Below are positions 34,446 to 42,647 of a stretch of 64,000 nucleotides of DNA, one piece after another (the first letter of the stretch is position 1; the number at the start of each line of letters is the position of its first letter). The notes beneath the pieces are model-generated. The model ran no database searches. It was not told the DNA's origin and was given only the letters and a program-made list of their open reading frames with translations. The translations under genes and the position numbers were made by a program. The stretch comes from Ancylobacter moscoviensis. Lineage in GTDB: Bacteria; Pseudomonadota; Alphaproteobacteria; Rhizobiales; Xanthobacteraceae. Where the stretch lies: the NCBI RefSeq assembly GCF_007559435.1, contig NZ_VMBP01000003.1:186001-250000 (forward strand). The letters are read 5' to 3'.

Positions 34446-34483
34446 GGGGCCTGGCCCGCCGGTTCGACCGGCGGCCAGGCCCC
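34446..34483 (-). terminator. long GC hairpin between xoxF and xoxG
   Basis: A 16-17 base stem (GGGGCCTGGC... with CCAGGCCCC, one bulged base) surrounds a TTCGA loop. A second small dyad, AGGCCC-AA-GGGCCT, lies at 34423-34436. No T-tract follows on the minus strand, so this is more likely an RNA-stabilising or attenuating structure that sets xoxF above xoxG than a full terminator. Confidence 0.65.
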
Positions 34484-34534
34484 CCGCACTTACTGGAAAT
34501 GACCGGCGCCCCAAGGACGCCGGCCCTCCATGCC

Positions 34535-36340
34535 TCAGTTCGGCAGAGCGAACACCGTGAGCTGACCACCGAGGTTGGTGTAGTTCGACAGGGCCGCATA
34601 GCCACCCACCGCGCCGAGACCGGCGTTCGGGTCGGTCAGGCCGGCCGCAAGGCCGATGCCCGCCCAGCCACCGACACCCGACAGGATGGCGATGTACTGC
34701 TTGCCCTTGTGCTCGTAGGTGGTGACGTTGCCGATGATGCCCGACGGGGTCTTGAACTTGTAGAGTTCCTTGCCCGTCTTGCTATCGACCGCCTTCAGGT
34801 AGCCTTCCAGCGTGCCGTAGAACACCACGTCGCCGGCGGTGGCGAGAGCACCCGACCACACCGAGAACGGCTCGGGCAGCGACCAGACGATCTTACCCTT
34901 GGTGTTGTCCCAGGCGATGAAGTTGCCCATGCCGCCATGGCTGTTCGGCGCCGGATACATGGACAGGGTGGCACCGACATAGGGCTGGCCCGCGGTGTAG
35001 CTGACGCGGAACGGCTCGTAGTCCATGCACACGTGGTTGGTGGGCACGTAGAACAGGTTGGTCTTCGGGGAGAAGGCCGCCGGCTGCTGGTCCTTGGTGC
35101 CGAGCGCCGCCGGGCAGATGCCCTTGGTGTTCACGTCCTCGCCCTGCTGAGCGGTCGAGTACTGCGAGACGACCAGCGGACGACCGAAGGTCGGGCTGTT
35201 GCGGTCCATGTCGACCTTGGTGGCCCAGTTCACCGCCGGATCGTACTTCTCGGCGACGAGCAGGTCGCCGGACACGCGATCGAGGGTGTAGCCGAAGCCG
35301 TTGCGGTCGAAATGGGTGAGCAGCTTGCGCGGCTGGCCGTTGAACTGCTGATCCGTGAGGATCATCTCGTTCACGCCGTCATAGTCCCACTCGTCGTGGG
35401 GGGTCATCTGATAGACCCACTTGGCCATTCCGGTGTCGGCGTCACGCGCCCAGACGGTCATCGACCACTTGTTGTCGCCCGGGCGCTGGGCCGGGTTCCA
35501 GGTCGAGGGGTTGCCCGAGCCGTAATAGACGAGGTTGGTCTCGGGGTCGTAGGAGTACCAGCCCCAGGTACAGCCGCCGCCGATCTTCCACTGATCGCCT
35601 TCCCAGCTCTTCAGCGAGGAATCCTTGCCGATCGGCTTGCCGAGCGCCGTGGTCTTCTCCGGGTCGACGAGCAGGTCGCTGTCCGGGCCCATGGAATAGC
35701 CGCGCCAGATCTGCTTGCCGGTCTTGGTGTCGTAAGCCGTCACGTGGCAGCGCACGCCGAACTCACCGCCGGAAATACCGACGATCACCTTGTCCTTCAC
35801 CGGAAGAACGGTGGCGGTGTTGGTTTCACCCTTCTTGGGATCGCCGTTCACCACCGACCACTTCTTCTCGCCGGTCTTGGCGTCGAGCGCGACCAGCGTC
35901 GTGTCGGCCTGATGCAGGAAGACCATGCCGTCGGAATAGGCGAGACCGCGGTTGACGGTGTCGCAGCACATGACCGGGATGACGTTCGGATCCTGCTTGG
36001 GCTCGTACTTCCAGACGATCCGGCCGTCGTCGTTCAGGTCGAGGGCATAGACGATGTTGGGGAACGGCGTGTGGACATACATCATGTCGCCGATGATGAG
36101 CGGACCACCTTCATGGCCGCGCAGCACGCCGGTCGAGAATGTCCAGGCGACCTGAAGCTTGCCGACATTGGCGGCATTGATCTGGTCGAGCTTGGAATAG
36201 CGGGTGTTGGCGTAGTCGCCGGTCTGGATGCCCCATTGCTTGGGGTCCTTGATGATCTTCATCAGCCCGTCATTGGCCGAAGCCGGCCAAGCATAGACTG
36301 CCGCAGCACTCATCAATGCCGCCGCAAAAAGCTTGCGCAT
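34535..36340 (-). CDS. xoxF: lanthanide-dependent methanol dehydrogenase
   Basis: XoxF is the PQQ-containing periplasmic enzyme that oxidises methanol using a rare-earth ion. The 601-residue protein has a signal peptide ending near ASANDG, the vicinal disulfide Cys125-Cys126 (VMCCDTV), and beta-propeller tryptophan-docking blades. The catalytic Asp319 is followed by Asp321 (WDYDG); this extra Asp is diagnostic of lanthanide-binding XoxF and absent from calcium-type MxaF. ATG 36340 follows AGGAGGAG. The start region, a 369-base promoter gap and hairpin downstream suggest strong, separately controlled expression. No mxaF or small-subunit mxaI is in the window. Confidence 0.97.
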   Translation of the reverse strand: MRKLFAAALMSAAAVYAWPASANDGLMKIIKDPKQWGIQTGDYANTRYSKLDQINAANVGKLQVAWTFSTGVLRGHEGGPLIIGDMMYVHTPFPNIVYALDLNDDGRIVWKYEPKQDPNVIPVMCCDTVNRGLAYSDGMVFLHQADTTLVALDAKTGEKKWSVVNGDPKKGETNTATVLPVKDKVIVGISGGEFGVRCHVTAYDTKTGKQIWRGYSMGPDSDLLVDPEKTTALGKPIGKDSSLKSWEGDQWKIGGGCTWGWYSYDPETNLVYYGSGNPSTWNPAQRPGDNKWSMTVWARDADTGMAKWVYQMTPHDEWDYDGVNEMILTDQQFNGQPRKLLTHFDRNGFGYTLDRVSGDLLVAEKYDPAVNWATKVDMDRNSPTFGRPLVVSQYSTAQQGEDVNTKGICPAALGTKDQQPAAFSPKTNLFYVPTNHVCMDYEPFRVSYTAGQPYVGATLSMYPAPNSHGGMGNFIAWDNTKGKIVWSLPEPFSVWSGALATAGDVVFYGTLEGYLKAVDSKTGKELYKFKTPSGIIGNVTTYEHKGKQYIAILSGVGGWAGIGLAAGLTDPNAGLGAVGGYAALSNYTNLGGQLTVFALPN

Positions 36341-36709
36341 GCCTACTCTCCTCCTGAACGATCCTCCGGGACCGACCATAACGATCGATCCGCCGCGGCT
36401 TGTTTTGCCGTTCTGACCTTTCGTCCTCGGCAGCGTGTCACGACCGGCTGGGGGAGAAGCAGCCGGATTTCACGGGGGCACCTGCCCCAAGCTGGCCTAC
36501 GAACCGGATCGGGACTTCCCCCGAAAGCCGTTGAAGCCGAAGACAAAGCGAGGCTAATCCGAATTCCTGGGGCGCGCAATAAGAACTCTTAGAGAAAGAG
36601 CTCTTATTATGATTTTGCTGCAAGTGCGAACAAAAATACAATATACCAGGGATTTATACTTGAACTTACCATGATCCGCCGCGGACGCGCCTGCTGCGCC
36701 GCAACAGAA
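36341..36709 (-). promoter_or_regulatory. xoxF promoter region with AT-rich inverted repeat
   Basis: No gene is supported in these 369 bases. At 36578-36608, AATAAGAACTCTT and AAGAGCTCTTATT form an inverted repeat (one mismatch, 5-base loop) in a strongly AT-rich patch about 240 bases upstream of xoxF. On the xoxF coding strand this reads TTCTCTA-AGAG-TTCTTAT, a weak version of the 7-4-7 repeat upstream of pqqA. A 12-base direct repeat GATCCGCCGCGG occurs at 36387 and 36673. Confidence 0.6.
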
Positions 36710-37669
36710 CTATTCCCATTCGAACTCATGATAGGCGGCGATGGCGTTGCGCGCGTTGAACTCATCGAACAGCGCCCATTGCTCGCGTTCCGACGGGCGC
36801 GCGAGGTCCGGCGCCGCGCTCATCGGCTGCCCCTCGGCGATGATGCGACGCACATCGGCGCGCAGGCCGTCGAGATAGGCGCGCTCGGCCGCCGCCGCCT
36901 GCGGCCATGCGACGCTGGCCGGGCCGTGCCCGGGTACGGCTCGCGCGGCCGGCCGGGCGGTGAGCGTGTCGAGCAGCGCGAGCCATCCCTGCAGGCTGCC
37001 GTCGAGGGTCGGGATATGCCCGACGAACAGCAGATCGCCCATGATCCAGGTGCCGGTGACCGAATCGAAGACCGTCAGGTCGTTGTCGGTATGGGCCGTG
37101 GGATGCGCTTCGAGCTGCAGCGCCCTCCCGCCGAGATCGAGCGCGAGGCGGTCCTCCACGAGGAGATCGGGCAGCACGATGCGGGTGCCCTCCGCCTCCG
37201 CCCCGAGCAGCCGATTCGCCTGCGCGAGATAGGTCTCGCTGCGCAGCGACAGGGCGCGCGGGAGCTTGTGATGCCCCACGAAGCGCACGCCCTCACCGGC
37301 AAAGGCGGCGTTGCCCAGCGTGTGGTCGGGATGCATGTGGGTGTTGATCACGTAGCGCAGCGGCCGGTCGGTCACGGCCCGTACCGCCGCGAGCATGCGT
37401 TCGCCCGACAGTCGGCTGTTGCCGGTATCGACCACCGCCGCGACCTTGCTGCCGACCACCAGCGTCATGTTGGCGATCGCCCCGTCATTGGCGGGGGCGA
37501 TCAGCTCGTAGGGCGCGCGATAGACGAAGACGCCGTCAGCGACCCGCTCCAGCGGCAGCGGCCCGGCGGCGGCCGCAGCACCGGGACGCACGCCCCCGGC
37601 GCCCCCCGCTGCCAGCGCGGCACCGAGGGCGAGAAGGCGGCGACGATCCGGGCGGAACGGGACCGGCAT
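36710..37669 (-). CDS. quinoprotein relay-system zinc metallohydrolase (SoxH-like)
   Basis: This 319-residue metallo-beta-lactamase-fold protein has a twin-arginine signal (RPDRRRLLALGAALAAG), so it is exported folded, and an intact zinc site: HMHPDH at residues 111-116, LEAHPTAHTDND, and VPGHGPAS. It belongs to the SoxH-like family associated with PQQ-dependent dehydrogenases and SoxYZ-like carriers. A hydrolytic step on carrier-bound thioester or persulfide is proposed for the family but not proven, to my knowledge. The SoxYZ-like partner is 22 kb away at 13374-14195. Confidence 0.85.
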   Translation of the reverse strand: MPVPFRPDRRRLLALGAALAAGGAGGVRPGAAAAAGPLPLERVADGVFVYRAPYELIAPANDGAIANMTLVVGSKVAAVVDTGNSRLSGERMLAAVRAVTDRPLRYVINTHMHPDHTLGNAAFAGEGVRFVGHHKLPRALSLRSETYLAQANRLLGAEAEGTRIVLPDLLVEDRLALDLGGRALQLEAHPTAHTDNDLTVFDSVTGTWIMGDLLFVGHIPTLDGSLQGWLALLDTLTARPAARAVPGHGPASVAWPQAAAAERAYLDGLRADVRRIIAEGQPMSAAPDLARPSEREQWALFDEFNARNAIAAYHEFEWE

Positions 37670-37730
37670 GGGACGACCGAGCTAGGGGCCGGCGTCATGA
37701 GCCCCCGCGTCGGGCGCGGGGGCGGCGATC

Positions 37731-38135
37731 TTACTTCTTGGTGCCGTCGGCGTTGAAGCCGGAGAGATAGGCGAGCAGATCCGCGCGGTCGGTCTCCTTG
37801 GGCAGGCCGGCGAACACCATCTTGATGCCCGGCATGTAAGCCTTCGGATTCTCGAGGTACTTGCTCAACACCTCGGCGGTCCACACGTCGCCCTTGGCGT
37901 TGTGCTCCTTGAGCGTGTCGGAATAGTTGAAGCCTTCCACCGCGCCCATCTTGCGGTCGACGATGCCGTTCAGCTCCGGGCCGACCTTGTTCTTGGCGCC
38001 TTCGCCGACGGCATGGCAGGCCATGCACTTCTTGAAGACGTTGGCGCCCTTGGCCGGGTCGCCGGCCGGGCTCTGGGCGAGGGCGGCGGTGGAGCCCAGC
38101 GCGAGCAGGGCAGCGGTGATGACGAAGCGATTCAT
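37731..38135 (-). CDS. periplasmic class I cytochrome c (c550-like)
   Basis: This 134-residue cytochrome c has a signal peptide ending at AALAQS, haem site CMACH (Cys37, Cys40, His41), and a methionine ligand region AYMPGIKM. The pattern matches cytochrome c2/c550, the usual carrier between methanol-dehydrogenase cytochrome cL and the terminal oxidase. ATG 38135 has GGAAGGA upstream. It is 61 bases before the metallohydrolase gene and could be co-transcribed with it. Confidence 0.92.
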   Translation of the reverse strand: MNRFVITAALLALGSTAALAQSPAGDPAKGANVFKKCMACHAVGEGAKNKVGPELNGIVDRKMGAVEGFNYSDTLKEHNAKGDVWTAEVLSKYLENPKAYMPGIKMVFAGLPKETDRADLLAYLSGFNADGTKK

Positions 38136-38311
38136 GGCGTCCTTCCAGGCAGACATCGTTGAACGGCGCCGTCTCACGCGGCGCCTGCGACAGGGCGCCG
38201 ATCATAGCGCTCCGGTTAGAACGATCCTAGACGTGGAAAGCTCCATCGCGCGCGGTGCATTTCGTCGCGGGGGAGAGCATCCCTCGCGACCCGATCCCGC
38301 GCGCGGCCGGG

Positions 38312-39277
38312 TCACGCGGGCAGGGCCGCCGGGGCCTCGTCCGACGGCTCGCGCAGCGCCTCGAAATGCGCCATCTGCCAGGCGGACCAGCGCTCGAACT
38401 CGTCGAGGAAGGGCTCGGCCATCCAGGTGACCGACCCGCCCGGCCCCACCGCGAACCAGCCTCGCGCCTCCGCCTCCGCGAGCAGGCTGCCGACATGGGC
38501 GGGCGAGACCTGCAGCCGCCCGGCGAGCGCCCGCCGCAGCAGCGGCCCGGCCGGCGGCGCGGCGTTGAGCGTCTGCGCATAGTGCCGGCCGACCACCGCC
38601 GTCAGCAGCGGATAGCCGCAATCGCGCTGGGTGAAGTGGAGAACGCCGGGAAAGGCGTGGAGCAGCGTGCCGTTCGCCAGCACATAGGCCGCCGAACGGC
38701 TGATCAGGTCGCCGAGCCGATGGGGATCGGCGAGCGCCTCGGCATGGCCGGGGCGGCGTTCCTCGATGGCGTCGACCGCCTCGACGAAAAGGCGCATGGA
38801 GCGGCCGATCTCCGCGATGACGATGGCGGTCGGCACCAGCAGCGTGGCACGCCGGTCCGCCGGATCGGCCGCGACCTCCACCAGGCGCCCGGCCTTCAGC
38901 GCCGCAACGAAGCCGGCGGTGTGGCGGGCGCTCACCCCCGCCACCTTCTGCAGGGCGGAGAGGGTCGGCGGTGGGCCGCCCCGGTAGCGCCAGGCGTAGT
39001 AGTTGTGGATCAGCATGAAGCAGACGAGGTAACGCCCGAGCTGATCGAACAGCTTGTAATAGGGCCAACGGATCGACGCGCCGGCCGACATGCCCGCGCA
39101 GTAGCCGGCGAGAGCGGGCCGGAAGCGCGGGTGCCGCAGCAGATGGTCGGCCCGCGCGCCGAAACCCTCCGGCAGCACCTGCGCCGGGCGTCCGGTGGGG
39201 CCCGCGTCTCCCTCGATCGACCGTCGTCTCGGCACCGCGCGATACCTGCAAAGTTTGGGCTGGCCCCGGATGGCCAC
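38312..39277 (-). CDS. unrecognised protein with probable winged-helix domains
   Basis: This frame of up to 321 residues has a GTG start at 39277, but the real start is uncertain; an ATG at 39091 would give 259 residues. The central part (PTLSALQKVAGVSARHTAGFVAALKAGRLVEV) and the C-terminal part (LLRRALAGRLQVSPAHVGSLLAEAEARGWF) each read like a helix-turn-helix with a MarR-like wing. An aromatic-rich stretch (YYKLFDQLGRYLVCFMLIHNYYAW) precedes them. Two DNA-binding modules in one chain would be unusual. I do not recognise the family. It lies upstream of the cytochrome and xox genes on the same strand, so it could regulate them. Confidence 0.6.
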   Translation of the reverse strand: MAIRGQPKLCRYRAVPRRRSIEGDAGPTGRPAQVLPEGFGARADHLLRHPRFRPALAGYCAGMSAGASIRWPYYKLFDQLGRYLVCFMLIHNYYAWRYRGGPPPTLSALQKVAGVSARHTAGFVAALKAGRLVEVAADPADRRATLLVPTAIVIAEIGRSMRLFVEAVDAIEERRPGHAEALADPHRLGDLISRSAAYVLANGTLLHAFPGVLHFTQRDCGYPLLTAVVGRHYAQTLNAAPPAGPLLRRALAGRLQVSPAHVGSLLAEAEARGWFAVGPGGSVTWMAEPFLDEFERWSAWQMAHFEALREPSDEAPAALPA

Positions 39278-39473
39278 ATAGAAATACTGGCGTTCCGGCC
39301 CGGAACGAACCTACCTTCACGCGATATCCGTCCGACACACCCGCTGAAGTAAGCGAGCGGACGGATATGCGAGCGAAAGCGCGCATGTGCAGGAACATCG
39401 CGGCCGCACGGATGTCCGCCCGGCGGCCGACCCACGCCGCACCAACAACAGATCGATCCAGAGAGGAAACCTC

Positions 39474-40217
39474 ATGTGTGTCGACCACAGCCACCACGAT
39501 GATGAACGCCCTGCCCTGTCCCGCCGCCACGTCTTCGGCGCCGGGCTCGGCGTGGCCTCGGCCGCCTTTCTCGGCGGCTTCGCCCTGCCCGCTTCCGCGG
39601 ACACCGCGACGACGACTACCGCGCCGAACGCGATCAGCCCCGACGAGGCGCTGAAGCGGCTGATGGAGGGCAATGCCCGCTACGCCGGCGGGACGCCGAA
39701 CTGCACGGATTTCTCCGCCAGCCGGGCCGCCCGCGCGCTGTCGCAGCACCCCTTCGCCGGGCTGGTGAGCTGCGCGGATTCGCGTGTCGCGCCGGAGCTG
39801 GCCTTCGATCAGGGGCCGGGCGAACTGTTCGTCGTCCGCGTCGCCGGCAATTTCGTCAATGACGACGGGCTCGCCAGCCTCGAATACGGCGTGAAGTTCC
39901 TCGGCATGCCGCTCATCATGGTTCTGGGCCACACCAATTGCGGCGCCGTCGACGCCACCATCAAGGTGGTGAAGGACAATATCAGCCTGCCCGGCCATCT
40001 CGGCGAGCTGGTGAGCAACATCAAGCCGGCCGTCGAGATCGCGCTGAAGGCCAAGCCCGAGGACCAGCTCAACGCGGCGATCGTCGAGAACGTGCGCTAC
40101 AATGTGCGCGAGTTGGAAACCTCGACGCCGATCATCGCCGAGTTCATCCGCGACGGTAAGCTCAAGGTCGTCGGCGGCGTCTACGACCTCGCCACCGGCA
40201 AGGTCACTGTCATCTGA
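39474..40217 (+). CDS. exported beta-class carbonic anhydrase
   Basis: This 247-residue enzyme interconverts carbon dioxide and bicarbonate. Zinc ligands and the Asp-Arg dyad are intact: SCADSRV (Cys100, Asp102, Arg104) and GHTNCGAV (His153, Cys156). Unusually for the beta class it has a twin-arginine signal (LSRRHVFGAGLGVASAAF) with cleavage near PASADT, so it should act in the periplasm. A GAGAGG box precedes ATG 39474. The His-rich N-terminus (HSHHDD) precedes the signal. A periplasmic role in recapturing carbon dioxide from methanol oxidation is inference. Confidence 0.92.
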   Translation: MCVDHSHHDDERPALSRRHVFGAGLGVASAAFLGGFALPASADTATTTTAPNAISPDEALKRLMEGNARYAGGTPNCTDFSASRAARALSQHPFAGLVSCADSRVAPELAFDQGPGELFVVRVAGNFVNDDGLASLEYGVKFLGMPLIMVLGHTNCGAVDATIKVVKDNISLPGHLGELVSNIKPAVEIALKAKPEDQLNAAIVENVRYNVRELETSTPIIAEFIRDGKLKVVGGVYDLATGKVTVI

Positions 40218-40266
40218 CCCTTTCCGCCCGGCCCTTCCGGCCGGGCTTCCCGCCTTCGACCGGACG

Positions 40267-40285
40267 CCCCGCCCGGCGGGGTTTT
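40267..40285 (+). terminator. intrinsic terminator after the carbonic anhydrase gene
   Basis: CCCCGC pairs with GCGGGG around CCG and is followed by TTTT. A further GC hairpin (GCCCGGCC with GGCCGGGC) lies just upstream at 40226-40246. Confidence 0.75.
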
Positions 40286-40296
40286 CGGTATGTCCA

Positions 40297-40322
40297 AATA
40301 CTTAGTTATTGACCTAAGTATT
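40297..40322 (+). promoter_or_regulatory. ArsR-type operator/promoter dyad
   Basis: AATACTTAG and CTAAGTATT form a perfect 9-base inverted repeat with an 8-base spacer, 67 bases upstream of the ArsR-family start. TTGAC elements occur inside and just after it, so repressor binding would block the promoter. This is a textbook layout for ArsR autoregulation. Confidence 0.8.
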
Positions 40323-40388
40323 GACGTCCGATAGACAGATGCGAGGTGACGGCTCCTGTTGCCGGCACCGTCCCGTTCGAGGATCTCC

Positions 40389-40751
40389 ATGCCGCCTGCC
40401 GTCCCGTCTCCCGCCCCTCCCGCCGTCGTCATCGACGGCATCTTCCGCGCGCTGGCGGACCCGACGCGGCGGGACGTGGTGGAGCGGCTGACCGCCAAGC
40501 AGGCGTCGATGAGCGAACTCGCCGCCCCCTACCGCATGGCCCTGCCCTCCTTCCTTGAACACATGAAGGTGCTGGAGGGCTGCGGGCTCGTGCGCTCGCG
40601 CAAGGTGGGGCGGGTGCGGACCTATCAGCTCGAAACGGCGCAGCTGAAGCTCGCCGAGGACTGGCTCGGCCGCCAGCGTACCCTGTGGGAGCAGCGGCTC
40701 GACCGGCTCGACAGTTACCTGTTGTCCATGAAGGAGGAGACGCCGGAATGA
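40389..40751 (+). CDS. ArsR family transcriptional regulator
   Basis: This 120-residue repressor has the winged-helix domain of the ArsR subgroup that lacks metal ligands: IFRALADPTRRDVVERL, then SMSELAAPYRMALPSFLEHMKVLEGCGLVRS, then KVGRVRTYQLE. It has no CVC metal motif, so it probably does not sense arsenic. This subgroup is typically paired with an AHSA1/SRPBCC gene, and here its stop overlaps the next ATG. A perfect dyad upstream should be its own operator. Confidence 0.9.
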   Translation: MPPAVPSPAPPAVVIDGIFRALADPTRRDVVERLTAKQASMSELAAPYRMALPSFLEHMKVLEGCGLVRSRKVGRVRTYQLETAQLKLAEDWLGRQRTLWEQRLDRLDSYLLSMKEETPE

Positions 40752-41236
40752 CCTCGCCCCTCGCCACGTTCGACTCGAAATACGACCTCAAGCTGGAACG
40801 CGAGATCGACGTGCCCGTCCATCTCGTATGGAAGGCGTGGACCACGCCGGCCCATCTGAAGGAGTGGTTCGTCCCCAAGCCGTGGAGCATCTCCGCCTGC
40901 GAGATCGACCTGCGGCCCGGCGGCGTCTTCCGCACGGTGATGCGCTCGCCGGAAGGCGAAGAGCACGACAATGCCGGCTGCTATCTCGACGTCGTCCCGC
41001 AGCAGCGCCTCGTCTTCACCGACACGCTGCTGCCCGGCTTCCGCCCGGCGCCGAACCCGTTCTTCACCGGCGCGCTGATCCTGACGCCCGTGGGGTCCGG
41101 CACGCGCTACACGGCGCTCGCCATCCACGGCAACGAGGAAACCCGCGACTCCCACGAGAAGATGGGCTTCCACGACGGCTGGGGCACGGTGGCGACGCAG
41201 ATGGTGGACTACATCAAGTCCGGCGCGGTGGCATAG
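40748..41236 (+). CDS. SRPBCC (AHSA1-type) protein
   Basis: This 162-residue protein has the START/Bet v1-like fold of AHSA1-type proteins: LEREIDVPVHLVWKAWTTPAHLKEWF at the N-terminus, DLRPGGVFRTVM, and C-terminal HEKMGFHDGWGTVATQM. Members bind hydrophobic ligands. The ligand is unknown. It is translationally coupled (ATGA) to the ArsR gene, so repression is probably relieved by a ligand connected with this protein's function. Confidence 0.87.
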   Translation: MTSPLATFDSKYDLKLEREIDVPVHLVWKAWTTPAHLKEWFVPKPWSISACEIDLRPGGVFRTVMRSPEGEEHDNAGCYLDVVPQQRLVFTDTLLPGFRPAPNPFFTGALILTPVGSGTRYTALAIHGNEETRDSHEKMGFHDGWGTVATQMVDYIKSGAVA

Positions 41237-41257
41237 CGCACCGCATGGGCGGCGGCG

Positions 41258-42580
41258 TCAGACGACGGCGCCGTCCGCCGGCATCAGCCGGTCGTAGAGC
41301 GCCGACAGCCTCTCGCGGTAGCGCTCTTCCGAGAACAGCGCCGCCTGCGCGCGACCGCGCGCCGACAGCGCCGCGCGCAGCTCGCCATCCGTGGAGATCG
41401 TCTTGATGGCGTTGGCGATGGCGCGCGGATCATAGGGATCGACCAGCAGCGCGGCGTCGCCCGCCACCTCGGGGAGCGAGGCGGTGTTGGAGCTGATGAC
41501 CGGCGTGCCGAGCGACATCGCCTCCAGCACCGGCAGGCCGAAGCCCTCATAGAGCGAGGGGAACACCAGCGCCTTGGCGCCGCGGATCAGGCTGACCAGC
41601 AGCGGGAACGGCGCGTAGTCGAAGCGGCGCACGCGGTCGCGCGTGAAGGTGAGGTTGTCGAGCTGCTCCAGATAGCGGTTCGAGCCCTCGTTGAGGAAGC
41701 GCAGCTCCTCCCCCGCCTTCCACGCCGTCTTGCCGAGCAGCACCAGAGGCTCCTCCACCTGCGAGGCGAGGTAGGCCTCGATCAGGCGGGAGATGTTCTT
41801 CTTCGGTTCGACGGCGCCGAAGAACAGGAAGTAGCCCTTGTAGGGCAGGCCGAAGGCCCCCTCCACTTCCTCGCGCACCAGATCGTCCGGCTTCTCCGCG
41901 TATTTCCGCGGGATCGAGACCGCCTGATAGGTGTTGGTGATCTTTTCCTCGGGATAGCCGAACAGCTCGACGATATCGCGCTTCGAGGTCTCCGATACGG
42001 TGACGATGTGATCGGCACGCCTGAGCACGCCCTCGATCATCCGCTTGTAGAACTTCTTGTTGTCGAGCGTGGTGAAGGGCAGGCGCAGCGGCACCAGGTC
42101 GTGCAGCGTGTAGATGTTGCGCGTGCCCGGCAGCCGGATCGGCAGCGGATAGGTCCAGTGCATCAGTTCCGGCCGCGTCACGCCGCCCACGGTGAGGAAG
42201 CGCTTGTAGGCATGGAAATGCCAGTAGCTGCGCGAGAACAGCTCCGGCGCGTTCCAGATCCGGTCGTAATGGGGCATGCGCGACTGGAACGCCCGGGAGA
42301 TCACCTTGCCGGACATCGGCACCTCCCGCGCGCGGATGCCGAGCGGCGAGGTGCACAGCTGCATGAGCCGCCGGCTGAGTTCCAGCAGGAAGGACGGCGA
42401 GCCGGCATTGGGATCGAAGAACGCGATCTCGCGCAGCAGCGGGTCCGCGCTGGGCGCCGCCCGCGTGCCGTAGAGGATCTCGGTGCGGTAGCCGAGCTCG
42501 CCGCAGGCGAAGCTCAGATTGCGGGCATAGGTGGCGACACCCGTGCCCGCTTCCAGCGCCAGATTGTACCCGTCGATCAT
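41258..42580 (-). CDS. family 4 (GT-B) glycosyltransferase
   Basis: This 440-residue enzyme has the GT-B fold: [22 protein letters not shown] at the start, [12 protein letters not shown] in the acceptor domain, and a C-terminal nucleotide-sugar domain with [14 protein letters not shown] and the E-x7-E motif [17 protein letters not shown]. Related enzymes transfer mannose and other sugars to growing polysaccharide. It is the last gene of the manC-pyruvyltransferase-GT operon, starting 67 bases after the pyruvyltransferase stop. With manC in the operon, GDP-mannose or a derived sugar is a likely donor, by context only. Confidence 0.88.
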   Translation of the reverse strand: MIDGYNLALEAGTGVATYARNLSFACGELGYRTEILYGTRAAPSADPLLREIAFFDPNAGSPSFLLELSRRLMQLCTSPLGIRAREVPMSGKVISRAFQSRMPHYDRIWNAPELFSRSYWHFHAYKRFLTVGGVTRPELMHWTYPLPIRLPGTRNIYTLHDLVPLRLPFTTLDNKKFYKRMIEGVLRRADHIVTVSETSKRDIVELFGYPEEKITNTYQAVSIPRKYAEKPDDLVREEVEGAFGLPYKGYFLFFGAVEPKKNISRLIEAYLASQVEEPLVLLGKTAWKAGEELRFLNEGSNRYLEQLDNLTFTRDRVRRFDYAPFPLLVSLIRGAKALVFPSLYEGFGLPVLEAMSLGTPVISSNTASLPEVAGDAALLVDPYDPRAIANAIKTISTDGELRAALSARGRAQAALFSEERYRERLSALYDRLMPADGAVV

Positions 42581-42647
42581 CACGGTTCCGCGGCGCGTCG
42601 GCCGCGAAACCGTCGAACGGACCGGCGGCGCGCCCGCGCCGCTCTCG

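Noticed and set aside
33482-36592. 1036-residue plus-strand frame antisense to xoxJ, xoxG and xoxF
   Set aside because: The minus strand holds complete xox genes with catalytic residues; the plus frame is compositional only.
36387-36684. 12-base direct repeat GATCCGCCGCGG flanking the xoxF promoter, considered as a mobile-element boundary
   Set aside because: Nothing between the copies resembles an insertion sequence, and a GC-rich 12-mer can recur by chance.
40389-40751. Arsenic-sensing function of the ArsR-family protein
   Set aside because: No cysteine metal-binding motif and no arsenic resistance genes nearby.
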